Below, in pieces: positions 23,704-32,101 of a DNA stretch of 64,000 nt. Origin of the DNA: Pseudomonas sp. RIT623 (lineage in GTDB: Bacteria > Pseudomonadota > Gammaproteobacteria > Pseudomonadales > Pseudomonadaceae); NCBI RefSeq assembly GCF_004519305.1, contig NZ_SOZA01000022.1:1-64000 (forward strand). The letters run 5' to 3'. Both the position numbers and the translations under genes were made by a program. Each line of letters starts with the position of its first letter. Position 1 is the first letter of the stretch. The notes beneath the pieces are model-generated. The model was not told the DNA's origin. It saw only the letters and a list, made by a program, of their open reading frames with translations, and searched no databases.

Positions 23704-24867
23704 ATGGCTGACATCTTCCTGCGCCCTGAACTGGCCGCCGACATGGCGCGACAGCTGCTCGAGCCGTCCGCGTTGGATATCGGCCTGCGCTCCGGGTTAT
23801 TCCTGTCTGGCCTACGGCGCACGGGCAAGACCACTTTCCTCAAGAACGACCTGATCCCCGCGCTGGAGACCAGGGGCGCGCTGGTGATCTACGTCGACCT
23901 GTGGAGCGATACCCAGACCAGCCCGGTCAAGTTGGTGCTGGCCGCCGTGCGCAAGGCCCTGCACGAACTGCAGACCCCTGCCTCGTCGTTCATGCAGCGG
24001 CTACGGGCCCTGCGCGGCGCCGAGGTGGAACTGGCCGGCTTCAAGTTCGGTTTCAACCTCGACACCCTGGGCGAAGCGGGCGGCGTGACGCTGGCCCAGG
24101 CGTTGGGCGAGGTGGTGGACCAGGCCAAGGCCAATGTGGTGTTGATCGTCGACGAAGTGCAGCACGCCATCACCACCGAGGACGGCCAGCAGATGATGCT
24201 GGCGCTCAAGGCCGCGCGTGACGCCATCAACCCGCGGCCAGCCCCGGCGGGGCATTTCCTGTTCATCGGCACCGGCTCGCACCGGGCGATGGTCAACGAA
24301 CTGACTGCTCGGCGTAACCAGGCGTTCGCCGGCGCGACCAACGTGGCCTACCCGGTGCTGGGCGAGGACTATGTCGCGTTCTGGCTCGAACGGCTTGCGG
24401 CCGATGGCCTGGATAACCTACCGTCGCTGGCGGTGGCGAGCGAGGCGTTCGCCACCCTGGGCAGCCGGCCCGAGGAATTCATCCGTGCCTTGCGCCAGTT
24501 GATTCATTCGCCAAGCCTGAGCTCCGGCGCGGATCTGGTGCTGCCAGTGATCGCGGCCACCCTGCGTTCGGCGGCGGCGGACCTGGAGCTGATGAAGGTC
24601 GAGGAGCTGGGTGTGCTGGCCCAGGCCATCTTCGCCCGCATCGCCTCGGTAGATGGCGAGACCCGCGGGGTGTTTTCCAGCGAGGCGGCGGCGGAGTATT
24701 CGAGGTTCGTCGGGCGCGAGGTGCGCGTGGAGGAGGTGCAGCCGGTGGCCAATGACCTGCTGGCCGCCAACCTGATCATCCGCCGCGGGCATGGCCTGTA
24801 CGGCGTCACCGATCCGTTCGTGCAGGAGATCTGGCGCGAGCGCCAGGCCCTGCTGGGCAAGCGCTGA
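23704..24867 (+). CDS. AAA/P-loop ATPase, ExeA/archaeal-ATPase-like
   Basis: 387 residues from ATG 23704 (GGGG about 6 nt upstream; an ATG at 23650 has no ribosome site). Walker A is GLRRTGKTTF near residue 40 and Walker B is VVLIVDEVQHA near 150. A sensor-like FLFIGTGSHRAMVNEL follows near 185. The C-terminal third ends in a probable winged helix (DLLAANLIIRRGHGLYGVTD). This is the layout of single-gene ATPases with a C-terminal wHTH that often accompany mobile or toxin-antitoxin-like loci. The partner is unclear; the downstream LuxR gene is convergent. The role is unknown. Confidence 0.75.
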   Translation: MADIFLRPELAADMARQLLEPSALDIGLRSGLFLSGLRRTGKTTFLKNDLIPALETRGALVIYVDLWSDTQTSPVKLVLAAVRKALHELQTPASSFMQRLRALRGAEVELAGFKFGFNLDTLGEAGGVTLAQALGEVVDQAKANVVLIVDEVQHAITTEDGQQMMLALKAARDAINPRPAPAGHFLFIGTGSHRAMVNELTARRNQAFAGATNVAYPVLGEDYVAFWLERLAADGLDNLPSLAVASEAFATLGSRPEEFIRALRQLIHSPSLSSGADLVLPVIAATLRSAAADLELMKVEELGVLAQAIFARIASVDGETRGVFSSEAAAEYSRFVGREVRVEEVQPVANDLLAANLIIRRGHGLYGVTDPFVQEIWRERQALLGKR

Positions 24868-24869
24868 GG

Positions 24870-25661
24870 TCAACTGGCCGGGTGCGTTTCCTGCCTGGCC
24901 ATGAAGAAGCGGGCAAACAGCTCCGACTGCGACTTGATGTTCAACTTCGCGTAGAGGTTGCGCCGGTGGACCTTGATGGTTTCCGTCGACAATGACAGCT
25001 TGCCGGCGATTTCCTTGTTGGAAAAACCACTGAGCAACAAGCGCAACACATCGCTTTCGCGGGTGGTGATCTGGGTGCCGAGCTGGGCGAGTGTTGCTTG
25101 CCAGGGCGGCGGTTCACCGAGGTTCTTCTCGCCATCGACTTCAAAGTTCATGCGCTGGCGCATGAGCGCGGTCACCCAGGGCTTGATCAGGTCGAGCACG
25201 GTGATCTGCTCCTGGCTGAAGCGGGTCTTGCTGCCAATGGACAGGCACAGGGTTCTGTCCGCGTCGAGCTGGACGTTGTACTGCGCTTCGTCGGTGGAAA
25301 TATATTGGGCGAAATACTGGTGGTAGTACTCGGTGTCGAGAAAGTATTCCGGGGCGATATCCAGCAGGTGGAAAAAGCCGCTCTGCGGCTGCTCGCGGTT
25401 GGCGATGTAGAACGGGTCGAGCAGGTACAGCCCCTTCACGTAGCGATGAATGAGCGCATCGACCTCTTGCGCATCCGCCACTTCGGGAAAGCTCACCACT
25501 TCCACTTGCTGGTGGCTGAAGATCAGCACCACCCAGTTGTCGATCTGCACGTACTCGTTCAAGACCCGCACCAGTGAACTCCAGAATGCGGGGCGGTCCA
25601 GTTGCAGGATGAGTTTGCCGATCGATCGGTGCCAGGCCAGTCCATGTAGGTCGAACGGCAT
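24870..25661 (-). CDS. LuxR-family transcriptional regulator
   Basis: 263 residues. The C-terminal GerE/LuxR helix-turn-helix is at about 195-255 (ITTRESDVLRLLLSGFSNKE, LSLSTETIKVHRRNLYAKLN). The N-terminal 190 residues form an uncharacterised sensor region without the Trp/Tyr/Asp set typical of acyl-homoserine-lactone pockets that I could identify. It ends 2 bp from the convergent ATPase gene and is divergent from the polyamine-binding protein at 25800, which it may regulate. The ligand is unknown. The start ATG at 25661 lies just after CAAAAGGGGTAG. Confidence 0.85.
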   Translation of the reverse strand: MPFDLHGLAWHRSIGKLILQLDRPAFWSSLVRVLNEYVQIDNWVVLIFSHQQVEVVSFPEVADAQEVDALIHRYVKGLYLLDPFYIANREQPQSGFFHLLDIAPEYFLDTEYYHQYFAQYISTDEAQYNVQLDADRTLCLSIGSKTRFSQEQITVLDLIKPWVTALMRQRMNFEVDGEKNLGEPPPWQATLAQLGTQITTRESDVLRLLLSGFSNKEIAGKLSLSTETIKVHRRNLYAKLNIKSQSELFARFFMARQETHPAS

Positions 25662-25799
25662 TTTCTACCCCTTTTGGGTTAGGGAGTCGTGGGTCAGGGC
25701 TAAGTATTCTTGGGTATTTACTCTGCGAGCATGCCCGGTATAGTCGCTGTCTGGGCCCAGGAAGGGCCAGAAGATACATGCTTTGGATAAGGATGTTGC

Positions 25800-26903
25800 A
25801 TGAGAAGATCACGTTTGCGAACCCTTTTTGCGGCTTCGCTGCTCGGTACGGCCATCAGCACCACGGCCGCCGCCGCGCAGCCGGCGATGCACCTGTACAA
25901 CTGGTTCGGGCTGCTCGCGCCAGAGACCCCCAAGGCCTTCGAGCAGGAAACCGGCACCCGCGTGCACATGGATGCCTTCGACAGTGCCGACATCATGCAG
26001 AGCAAGGTGATGGCCGGGCGCACCGGCTATGACGTGGTGGTGGCCACCTCCAATGTGCTGCCCAGCCTGATCCAGGCCGGCGTGCTGCAACCGCTGGACC
26101 GCGAGCAACTGGGCAACCTCGCGCATATCGACCCCGATATCCTCGCCCAGCTGGCGGTCAACGACCCCGGCAACCGCTACGCGGTGCCTTACCTGTGGGG
26201 CACCACCGGCATCGGCTACGACGTCGACAAGGTCAAGTCGGCCCTGGGCGACCAGGCGCCGGTGGATAGCTGGGACCTGATCTTCAAGGAAGAGAACATC
26301 AGCAAGCTGAAGTCGTGCGGCGTGGCCATGCTCGACTCGCCCAGCGAGATCATCTCGATTGCCCTGAACTACCTCGGCCTGCCCAGCAACAGCACTAACC
26401 CGGAGGATTACCAGAAGGCCCAAGCGCTGCTGCTGAAAATCCGCCCCTACGTGCTGTATTTCGACTCATCGCGCATCGACACCGACATGGCCGACGGCAA
26501 TATCTGCGCGGTGGTGGGTTGGGCCAACGGCGCGCTGGCCGCGCAGGCGCTCAACGAGAAGAACAACACCGGGCGCAGGATCAGCTACAGCCTGCCGCGC
26601 GAAGGCGCGCTGGTGTGGTCGGAAAACCTGGTGTTGCTCAAGGATGCGCCGCATCCCAAGGAAGGCATGGCGTTCATCAACTACATGATGCGCCCGGAAG
26701 TGATCGCCAAGACCTCCAACCACACGCTGTACCCCAACGCCAACAAGGACGCCACCCAGTTCGTCGAGCAGGTGCTGCGGGACAACCCGTGGATCTACCC
26801 CGACAAGAAGACGGTCGCCACGCTGATTCCGCTCGAGCCGCTGCCGTTGAAGCTGGAGCGGATCCGTACCCGGGTCTGGACCAAGGTCAAGAGCGGCGTT
26901 TGA
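25800..26903 (+). CDS. periplasmic polyamine-binding protein (PotF/SpuD-type)
   Basis: 367 residues with a signal peptide (RTLFAASLLGTAISTTAAAA). The mature protein starts with the typical LYNWFG and continues YDVVVATSNVLPSLIQAGVL and YAVPYLWGTTGIGYD, as in PotF/SpuD/SpuE. It binds putrescine or spermidine for an ABC importer, but no permease or ATPase gene lies nearby, so it is an orphan that may share another transporter or serve as a sensor. It is divergent from the LuxR gene at 24870, suggesting regulation by, or signalling to, that regulator. Confidence 0.88.
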   Translation: MRRSRLRTLFAASLLGTAISTTAAAAQPAMHLYNWFGLLAPETPKAFEQETGTRVHMDAFDSADIMQSKVMAGRTGYDVVVATSNVLPSLIQAGVLQPLDREQLGNLAHIDPDILAQLAVNDPGNRYAVPYLWGTTGIGYDVDKVKSALGDQAPVDSWDLIFKEENISKLKSCGVAMLDSPSEIISIALNYLGLPSNSTNPEDYQKAQALLLKIRPYVLYFDSSRIDTDMADGNICAVVGWANGALAAQALNEKNNTGRRISYSLPREGALVWSENLVLLKDAPHPKEGMAFINYMMRPEVIAKTSNHTLYPNANKDATQFVEQVLRDNPWIYPDKKTVATLIPLEPLPLKLERIRTRVWTKVKSGV

Positions 26904-27075
26904 GCTGAGCCCAGGTGCCGCCAGCTGCTCGAGGCCGGTATGGCCCGGGCAGCGCGTGCGCGGCCTGTTGATTCAAGCATCCCGCGAAGCATCGCCCCTC
27001 GGCGCCCGGCTGTCCTGCGCGGCGGGGTGCTGGTTTCGCGTGCCTCACCCATCTTATGCAGGAGGAGAACAGCGG

Positions 27076-27948
27076 ATGTTCAGCCCAGCCCATAAGACCC
27101 ACTTGAGTTTGACCATCGAAGGTGTGGCGCATGCTTTCCAGGTGCTTGGCTACACCGGGGAAGAGGTGGCCAACAGGCCGTACTTCTTCAACCTGGAGCT
27201 GGCCAGCGAGTGGCCAGAGGCGAAGCTGCAAGGCTATGTCGACCGCGCGGCGTATTTCAGCTTTGACCCGCGTGGCCAGGGCATTCACGGACGGATCTAC
27301 CATATCGCGCAACGTCCTCGGGGGGCGCGTTCGACACGCTACCACTTGGCCCTCGTGCCGCACTTGTCCTATTTGCGCCACCGTATCAACCGCAGGATCT
27401 ATCAACGGCTGTCGGTGCCGAAGATCGTCGCCTTGATCCTGGAGGAGCACGGTATCGTCGGTGATGCTTATCGCTTCGAGCTCGGCGCGTGCTACCCCGA
27501 GCTGGACTACTGCACCCAGTATGACGAGACCGATCTGCATTTCATGCAGCGCTTGTGCGAGCAAGCAGGTATCCGTTTTTATTTCCAGCACAGCCCCCAG
27601 GGCCATGTGCTGGTGTTGGCCGATGGCCAGGCGGTGTTGCCGTGGGGCGTGCTTTACCGCCCGCCGGTGGTGCACAGCAAGCCCCAGGTGCCGGATGGGC
27701 AGACCGCCGTGGTGCTGGCGTTGGAGGATGAAGTGGCCCGCAGGGAGAGGGGCCTGGCAAGGGTCAAGGTGCAGTTGCCCTGGGACCCCGATGGCTGGTT
27801 CGATGACAAGAGCAGTTGCTGGCTGCCAGTGGCGACCGATTGGCAGTGCGCAACCCCGCAGTTGCAGGTGGGCATGGGGGTGGTGGTTACCTTTGTCGAT
27901 AATGATCCGGATCAGCCATTGGTGACGGGGTGTTTGTGTTGTGGTTGA
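27076..27948 (+). CDS. compact VgrG-like protein
   Basis: 290 residues, start with GGAGGAGAACAGCGG ahead. The first 200 residues follow the VgrG/gp27 hub (THLSLTIEGVAHAFQVLGYT, GRIYHIAQRPRG, YHLALVPHLSYLRHR, CTQYDETDLHFMQRLCEQAG). A short gp5/OB-fold-like part follows (GLARVKVQLPWDPDG, SCWLPVATDW) and ends VDNDPDQPLVTG. Normal VgrG proteins are 600 residues or longer with a needle-like repeat; here the middle of the hub and the whole needle are absent. No other type VI genes are near, so it is an orphan spike component, a domesticated relative or an in-frame deletion derivative. Confidence 0.8.
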   Translation: MFSPAHKTHLSLTIEGVAHAFQVLGYTGEEVANRPYFFNLELASEWPEAKLQGYVDRAAYFSFDPRGQGIHGRIYHIAQRPRGARSTRYHLALVPHLSYLRHRINRRIYQRLSVPKIVALILEEHGIVGDAYRFELGACYPELDYCTQYDETDLHFMQRLCEQAGIRFYFQHSPQGHVLVLADGQAVLPWGVLYRPPVVHSKPQVPDGQTAVVLALEDEVARRERGLARVKVQLPWDPDGWFDDKSSCWLPVATDWQCATPQLQVGMGVVVTFVDNDPDQPLVTGCLCCG

Positions 27949-28021
27949 CGGCCTTGGGGCTATGGTCTGCATCGAGGCGGGCGATTTGGGGGTTGCGGCA
28001 TACGGTAATGCCCCGGGAATA

Positions 28022-28495
28022 CTAGGTGGGTGCGCCCTGCTGGGATAGATCGGGCTTTTCCATGATGATGGTGCGCTCCCCACCGTGGAATTCGTCGCGT
28101 AGCTTCTGATAACCCAAGCGTGCGTAGAACCCCTCGGCAGTAATGGACGAAGGCACGCGCAACGCCGTGACGCCTGCCTTGATCGCCGCTGTATGGATGG
28201 TCTCCATCAGTAGTCTGCCGATACCTGTCCCATGGTGGGTGGGCGCGACAAACACTGTCCTGACAACCTCGCCATCGAGGCTTGCCGTCCCCAGCAGATG
28301 GTTCTGCTTGACCGCCACGAATACCACTCGGCTATCGAGCAATACACTGACCGCCGCTGGTGAAAAGCTCTGTTCTACCTGGGCTATCACCTCTGCCGGG
28401 TAATCCTGCGAGTTGGATTCGCGCAGCGCCGCGATCACGAGGCGGCTGATGGCTTCTGCGTCTTCGCGCTGAGCGCGGCGGATATGACATGCCAT
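28022..28495 (-). CDS. GNAT-family N-acetyltransferase
   Basis: 157 residues. GNAT motif A is VRTVFVAPTHHGTGIGRLLM (the R/QxxGxG/A-type acetyl-CoA site), followed by motif B FYARLGYQKL near the C-terminus. Transfers an acetyl group from acetyl-CoA to an unknown amine. The N-terminal IRRAQREDAEAISRL is the usual first strand and helix. No operon partner: the upstream side is a large REP palindrome and the DUF3077 remnant. Confidence 0.85.
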   Translation of the reverse strand: MACHIRRAQREDAEAISRLVIAALRESNSQDYPAEVIAQVEQSFSPAAVSVLLDSRVVFVAVKQNHLLGTASLDGEVVRTVFVAPTHHGTGIGRLLMETIHTAAIKAGVTALRVPSSITAEGFYARLGYQKLRDEFHGGERTIIMEKPDLSQQGAPT

Positions 28496-28531
28496 GGATA
28501 TATCCCGAATTTATGCCGCCAAGCCTAGCCC

Positions 28532-28649
28532 GTGTAGGAGCGGCCTTGTGTCGCGAAAGGGCCGCAAGGCGGCCCCTGGTTTCTGGTGTGTTGCGAAGAG
28601 TGCTGGGGCTGCTTCGCACCCCTTTCGCGACACAAGGCCGCTCCTACAC
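28532..28649. repeat. REP inverted pair (BIME), 30 bp arms
   Basis: GTGTAGGAGCGGCCTTGTGT plus CGCGAAAGGG is repeated in inverse orientation at 28619-28648, with GC-rich inner sequence between. Typical Pseudomonas intergenic palindrome. Confidence 0.8.
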
Positions 28650-28671
28650 AGGACCCGCGTTACTTGTGAAG

Positions 28672-28953
28672 TCAGTGCTTCATCCCCAACTCCGCATCAT
28701 CCATCAGCGCCTTGGCCAGCGCGCTCAGGTAATACGCCGCCCACAGCATCTGCGGTCGTTCCTCCATGATCCCGCTGATGGTCAGGTCGCACACGCAGCC
28801 CATCAATTCCGAGGCCTGGTCCCGCGCATGCTGGCACGGGATGCCGGGCTCGATGCAGAACAGCGGGTTGGTCTGCCCTTGGCCCTGGTAGAACCGGGTC
28901 TTGCCCACTGTGGTGTGGGGCTTGCCCCGCGATTGCGTCAGCCCTGCCAACAA
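28672..28953 (-). pseudogene. DUF3077 gene, second copy with replaced N-terminus
   Basis: From the codons for PHTTVGKT onward this is nearly identical to the protein at 196-465 (FCIEPGIPCQHARDQASELM, ALMDDAELGM). Upstream of that point the original MTTAIT start is gone and REP sequence (GGCTTGCCCCGCGATTGCGT) is fused in frame. The only start available is a TTG at 28953 with no ribosome site. It may be untranslated, or expressed poorly with eight to ten REP-derived residues. The DUF6124-like partner upstream is reduced to its tail (28966-29040). Confidence 0.7.
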
Positions 28954-28965
28954 ATGACTAAAGCC

Positions 28966-29040
28966 CTAGTGCAACGTCCGAGGCTCTACCGGCGGTATCT
29001 GCACCTGAATCAACGCCGATCCGCGTAATGCGAACAAGGC
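28966..29040 (-). pseudogene. DUF6124-like gene, C-terminal remnant
   Basis: Minus-strand translation gives CALFALRGSALIQVQIPPVE followed by PRTLH and a stop, aligned to EALRVLLESALIQVQMQ ... SRPLH at the end of the gene at 606-851. The rest is missing, replaced by the palindromic element at 29083-29357. Confidence 0.6.
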
Positions 29041-29082
29041 GCACAGCCGCGGCGGCGCAGACATAACTGGCCCGAAACTAAC

Positions 29083-29357
29083 GTAGGAGCCGGCTTGCCG
29101 GCGAAGCGCCGCGCGGGCGGCGCTCGATCTCATGGGCGCTGCAAACCTGTCGGCAGGCACTTGGTGGCCGTCATGCGGTCCCAAGACAGGCTCCTAAGCG
29201 CCACACTGCTGGATGTGCATAAGCAGAATTGCGCGCTGACCTGGTGGCACATGTCTGGATATCGAGTGAGGGCCACCAGGTGCTTGCCGGTGTTTTTATA
29301 GCGTTCTTGAGATCGAGCGCCGCCCGCGCGGTGCTTCGCCGGCAAGCCGGCTCCTAC
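29083..29357. repeat. 275 bp near-palindromic element with 50 bp arms
   Basis: The outer arms 29083-29132 and 29308-29357 are reverse complements with one mismatch. Inner arms 29151-29169 and 29271-29289 also pair with two mismatches. The ends are REP-like (GTAGGAGCCGGCTTGCCGGC). The two strands encode similar short peptides for this reason, so the open frames here are not genes. It looks like a large BIME or MITE-like insertion. Confidence 0.8.
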
Positions 29358-29468
29358 AGTTTGTTTCGGGCTAATTATGCCTGTGAGGTCTCCACTGTCC
29401 GTTTTGGTGCATGTCTATAAATCGGTGATATACCGGCCACTCCCAGGCAGGTCGTAGCCCATGCTGCT

Positions 29469-31079
29469 TCAGACAACCGAGCTCGTGCCCAAGAACGCCG
29501 CCTCCAGCAATTGCCGCGTATACCCATGCCGCGGCTCATGAAATATAGCCCCCGCATCCCCCTGCTCAACCACCTGCCCATGCTTGATCACCATCAACTG
29601 ATGACTCAACGCCTTGACCACTGCCAGGTCATGGCTGATAAACAGATAAGTCAGGTTGTACTTAACCTGCAAATTCCGCAAAAGCTCCACCACCTGCCGC
29701 TGCACCGTCCGGTCCAGCGCCGAGGTCGGCTCATCCAGCAGAATCAACGCCGGCTTCAACACCAACGCCCGCGCAATCGCAATCCGCTGCCGCTGCCCGC
29801 CGGAAAACTCATGGGGATACCGATGCCGCGTCCGCGGATCCAGCCCCACTTCCTCCAACGCCGCGATAATCGCCGCTTCCTGCTCGGCCGGCGTGCCGAT
29901 CTTGTGAATCCGTAACCCCTCGCCAACGATATCCGCCACGCACATGCGCGGGCTCAGGCTGCCAAAGGGGTCCTGGAACACCACCTGCATCTCTCGCCGC
30001 AGAGGCCGCACTTCCTTCTGGTTCAGCCCCTCAAGATTCTGCCCGTGGAAGCGAATCCCGCCCTGGCTGGAAATCAATCGCAAGATGGCCAGCCCCAAGG
30101 TGGACTTACCCGAGCCACTCTCGCCAACGATGCCCAGCGTCTGCCCCTGGGGCAGGCTGAAGTTCACCCCGTCCACGGCCTTCACATGGTCCACGGTGCG
30201 GCGCAGCAGCCCCTTCTTGATCGGGAACCACACCTTCAGGTCCTTCACCTCCAGCAACGGCGCGCCTTCGGCATTCGCAGCCGGTGCGCCGCTGGGCTCG
30301 GCGTTGATCAGCATCTGCGTATACGGATGCTGCGGCTTGCTGAACAGTGTGGCGCAATCGGCCTGCTCGACGATCTTGCCGCACTGCATCACGCACACGC
30401 GGTGGGCGATGCGGCGCACCAGGTTGAGGTCATGGCTGATCAGCAGCAGGGCCATGCCGAGGCGCGCCTGCAGCTCCTTGAGCAGGTCGAGGATCTTCAA
30501 CTGCACGGTCACGTCGAGCGCCGTGGTGGGTTCGTCGGCGATCAGCAGTTCGGGTTCGTTGGCCAGGGCCATGGCGATCATCACCCGCTGGCGCTGGCCA
30601 CCGGACAGCTCGTGGGGCAGGGCTTTCAGGCGCTTCTGCGGCTCGGGAATGCCGACCAGCTCCAGCAGCTCCAGGGTGCGCGCCGTGGCGGCCTTGCCGG
30701 TGAGGCCCTTGTGCAGCAAGAGGATCTCGTTGATCTGCTTCTCGATGCTGTGCAGCGGGTTCAGCGAGGTCATCGGCTCCTGGAAGATCATCGCGATGCG
30801 ATTGCCGCGAATGCGCTGCATGGGCTTCTCGCCCAGGTGCAGCAGGTCCTTGCCGTCGTACTGGATGCTGCCGCTCGGGTGCCGCGCCAGGGGGTAGGGC
30901 AGCAGGCGCAGGATCGAGTGGGCGGTCACCGACTTGCCCGAACCGCTTTCGCCGACCAGGGCCAGGGTCTCGCCCTTGCGGATGTCGAAGCTGATGCCGT
31001 CGACCACGCGGTTGACCTGCTCGCCAGTGACGAACTCCACCGCCAGGTCGCGGACTTCGATCAGGGTGTCTTGGCTCAT
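29469..31079 (-). CDS. yejF: oligopeptide ABC transporter, dual ATPase subunit
   Basis: 536 residues with two complete ABC ATPase domains: Walker A GESGSGKSVTAHS near residue 42 and GESGSGKSTLGL near 321. Signatures LSGGQRQRV and FSGGQRQRI are each followed by Walker B LLIADEPT and LILLDEPT. It energises uptake of peptides through the YejB/YejE channel. It is the last gene of the leftward operon yejA-yejA-yejB-yejE-yejF, starting one base after yejE stops. Fused double ATPases of this kind are normal for YejF. Confidence 0.92.
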   Translation of the reverse strand: MSQDTLIEVRDLAVEFVTGEQVNRVVDGISFDIRKGETLALVGESGSGKSVTAHSILRLLPYPLARHPSGSIQYDGKDLLHLGEKPMQRIRGNRIAMIFQEPMTSLNPLHSIEKQINEILLLHKGLTGKAATARTLELLELVGIPEPQKRLKALPHELSGGQRQRVMIAMALANEPELLIADEPTTALDVTVQLKILDLLKELQARLGMALLLISHDLNLVRRIAHRVCVMQCGKIVEQADCATLFSKPQHPYTQMLINAEPSGAPAANAEGAPLLEVKDLKVWFPIKKGLLRRTVDHVKAVDGVNFSLPQGQTLGIVGESGSGKSTLGLAILRLISSQGGIRFHGQNLEGLNQKEVRPLRREMQVVFQDPFGSLSPRMCVADIVGEGLRIHKIGTPAEQEAAIIAALEEVGLDPRTRHRYPHEFSGGQRQRIAIARALVLKPALILLDEPTSALDRTVQRQVVELLRNLQVKYNLTYLFISHDLAVVKALSHQLMVIKHGQVVEQGDAGAIFHEPRHGYTRQLLEAAFLGTSSVV

Positions 31080-31080
31080 G

Positions 31081-32100
31081 TCATTTCCTCGGGTCGAAGG
31101 CGTCGCGGGCGGATTCGCCGATGAATACCAGCAGGCTCAACATCACCGCCAGCACGGCGAAGGCGCTGATGCCCAGCCAGGGGGCTTGCAGGTTGGACTT
31201 GCCCTGGGCCACCAGCTCGCCCAGCGAAGGGGAGCCGGCGGGCAGGCCGAAGCCGAGGAAGTCCAGGGCGGTGAGGGTGCCGATGGCGCCGGTGAGGATG
31301 AACGGCATGAAGGTCATGGTCGAGATCATGGCGTTGGGCAGGATATGCCGGAACATGATCGGGCCGTTGCGCATGCCCAGCGCGCGGGCGGCGCGCACGT
31401 ACTCAAGGTTGCGCCCACGGAGGAACTCGGCGCGCACCACGTCCACCAGGCTCATCCATGAGAACAGCAGCATGATGCCCAGCAACCACCAGAAGTTGGG
31501 CTGCACGAAGCTGGCGAGGATGATCAGCAGGTACAGCACCGGCAGGCCGGACCAGATCTCCAGGAAGCGCTGCCCGGCCAGGTCGACCCAGCCGCCATAG
31601 AAGCCCTGCAAGGCGCCGGCGATCACGCCGATGATCGAGCTGGCGATGGTCAGCGTCAGGGCGAACAGCACCGAGATGCGGAAGCCGTAGATTACCCGGG
31701 CCAGCACATCGCGGCCCTGGTCGTCGGTGCCCAGCAGGTTGTCGGTGGAGGGCGGCGCGGGGGCGGGCACCTTCAGGTCGTAGTTGATGCTCTGGTAGCT
31801 GTAGGGGATCGGCGCCCACAGCACGAAGGCGTCTTTCTTGGCCAGCAATTCGCGGATGTACGGGCTTTTGTAGTTGGCCTCCAGCGGGAACTCACCGCCG
31901 AAGGTGGTCTCGGGGTAGCGCTTGAAGGCCGGGAAGTACCACTCGCCGTCGTAGCGCACGGCGATGGGTTTGTCGTTGGCGATGAACTCGGCGCCTAGGC
32001 TCAGGGTGAACAGCACCAGGAACAACCACAGCGACCACCAGCCACGGCGGTTGGCCTTGAAACGCTCGAAGCGCCGGCGATTGAGGGGAGAGAGGGCCAT
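31081..32100 (-). CDS. yejE: oligopeptide ABC transporter permease
   Basis: 339 residues from ATG 32100; an extended frame to 32163 overlaps yejB and is not used. Transmembrane start WWSLWLFLVLFTLSLGAEFI, a large periplasmic loop, then the BPD transporter core with the EAA-type loop (EYVRAARALGMRNGPIMFRH). The C-terminal helices end at the stop near the ATPase gene. It forms the channel with YejB. Stop and start codons of neighbours are separated by one base, indicating tight translational coupling. Confidence 0.92.
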   Translation of the reverse strand: MALSPLNRRRFERFKANRRGWWSLWLFLVLFTLSLGAEFIANDKPIAVRYDGEWYFPAFKRYPETTFGGEFPLEANYKSPYIRELLAKKDAFVLWAPIPYSYQSINYDLKVPAPAPPSTDNLLGTDDQGRDVLARVIYGFRISVLFALTLTIASSIIGVIAGALQGFYGGWVDLAGQRFLEIWSGLPVLYLLIILASFVQPNFWWLLGIMLLFSWMSLVDVVRAEFLRGRNLEYVRAARALGMRNGPIMFRHILPNAMISTMTFMPFILTGAIGTLTALDFLGFGLPAGSPSLGELVAQGKSNLQAPWLGISAFAVLAVMLSLLVFIGESARDAFDPRK

Positions 32101-32101
32101 G

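Noticed and set aside
29095..29345. Overlapping small proteins on both strands beginning MPAK
   Set aside because: Similar peptides arise on both strands because the DNA is a near-perfect palindrome; no ribosome sites.
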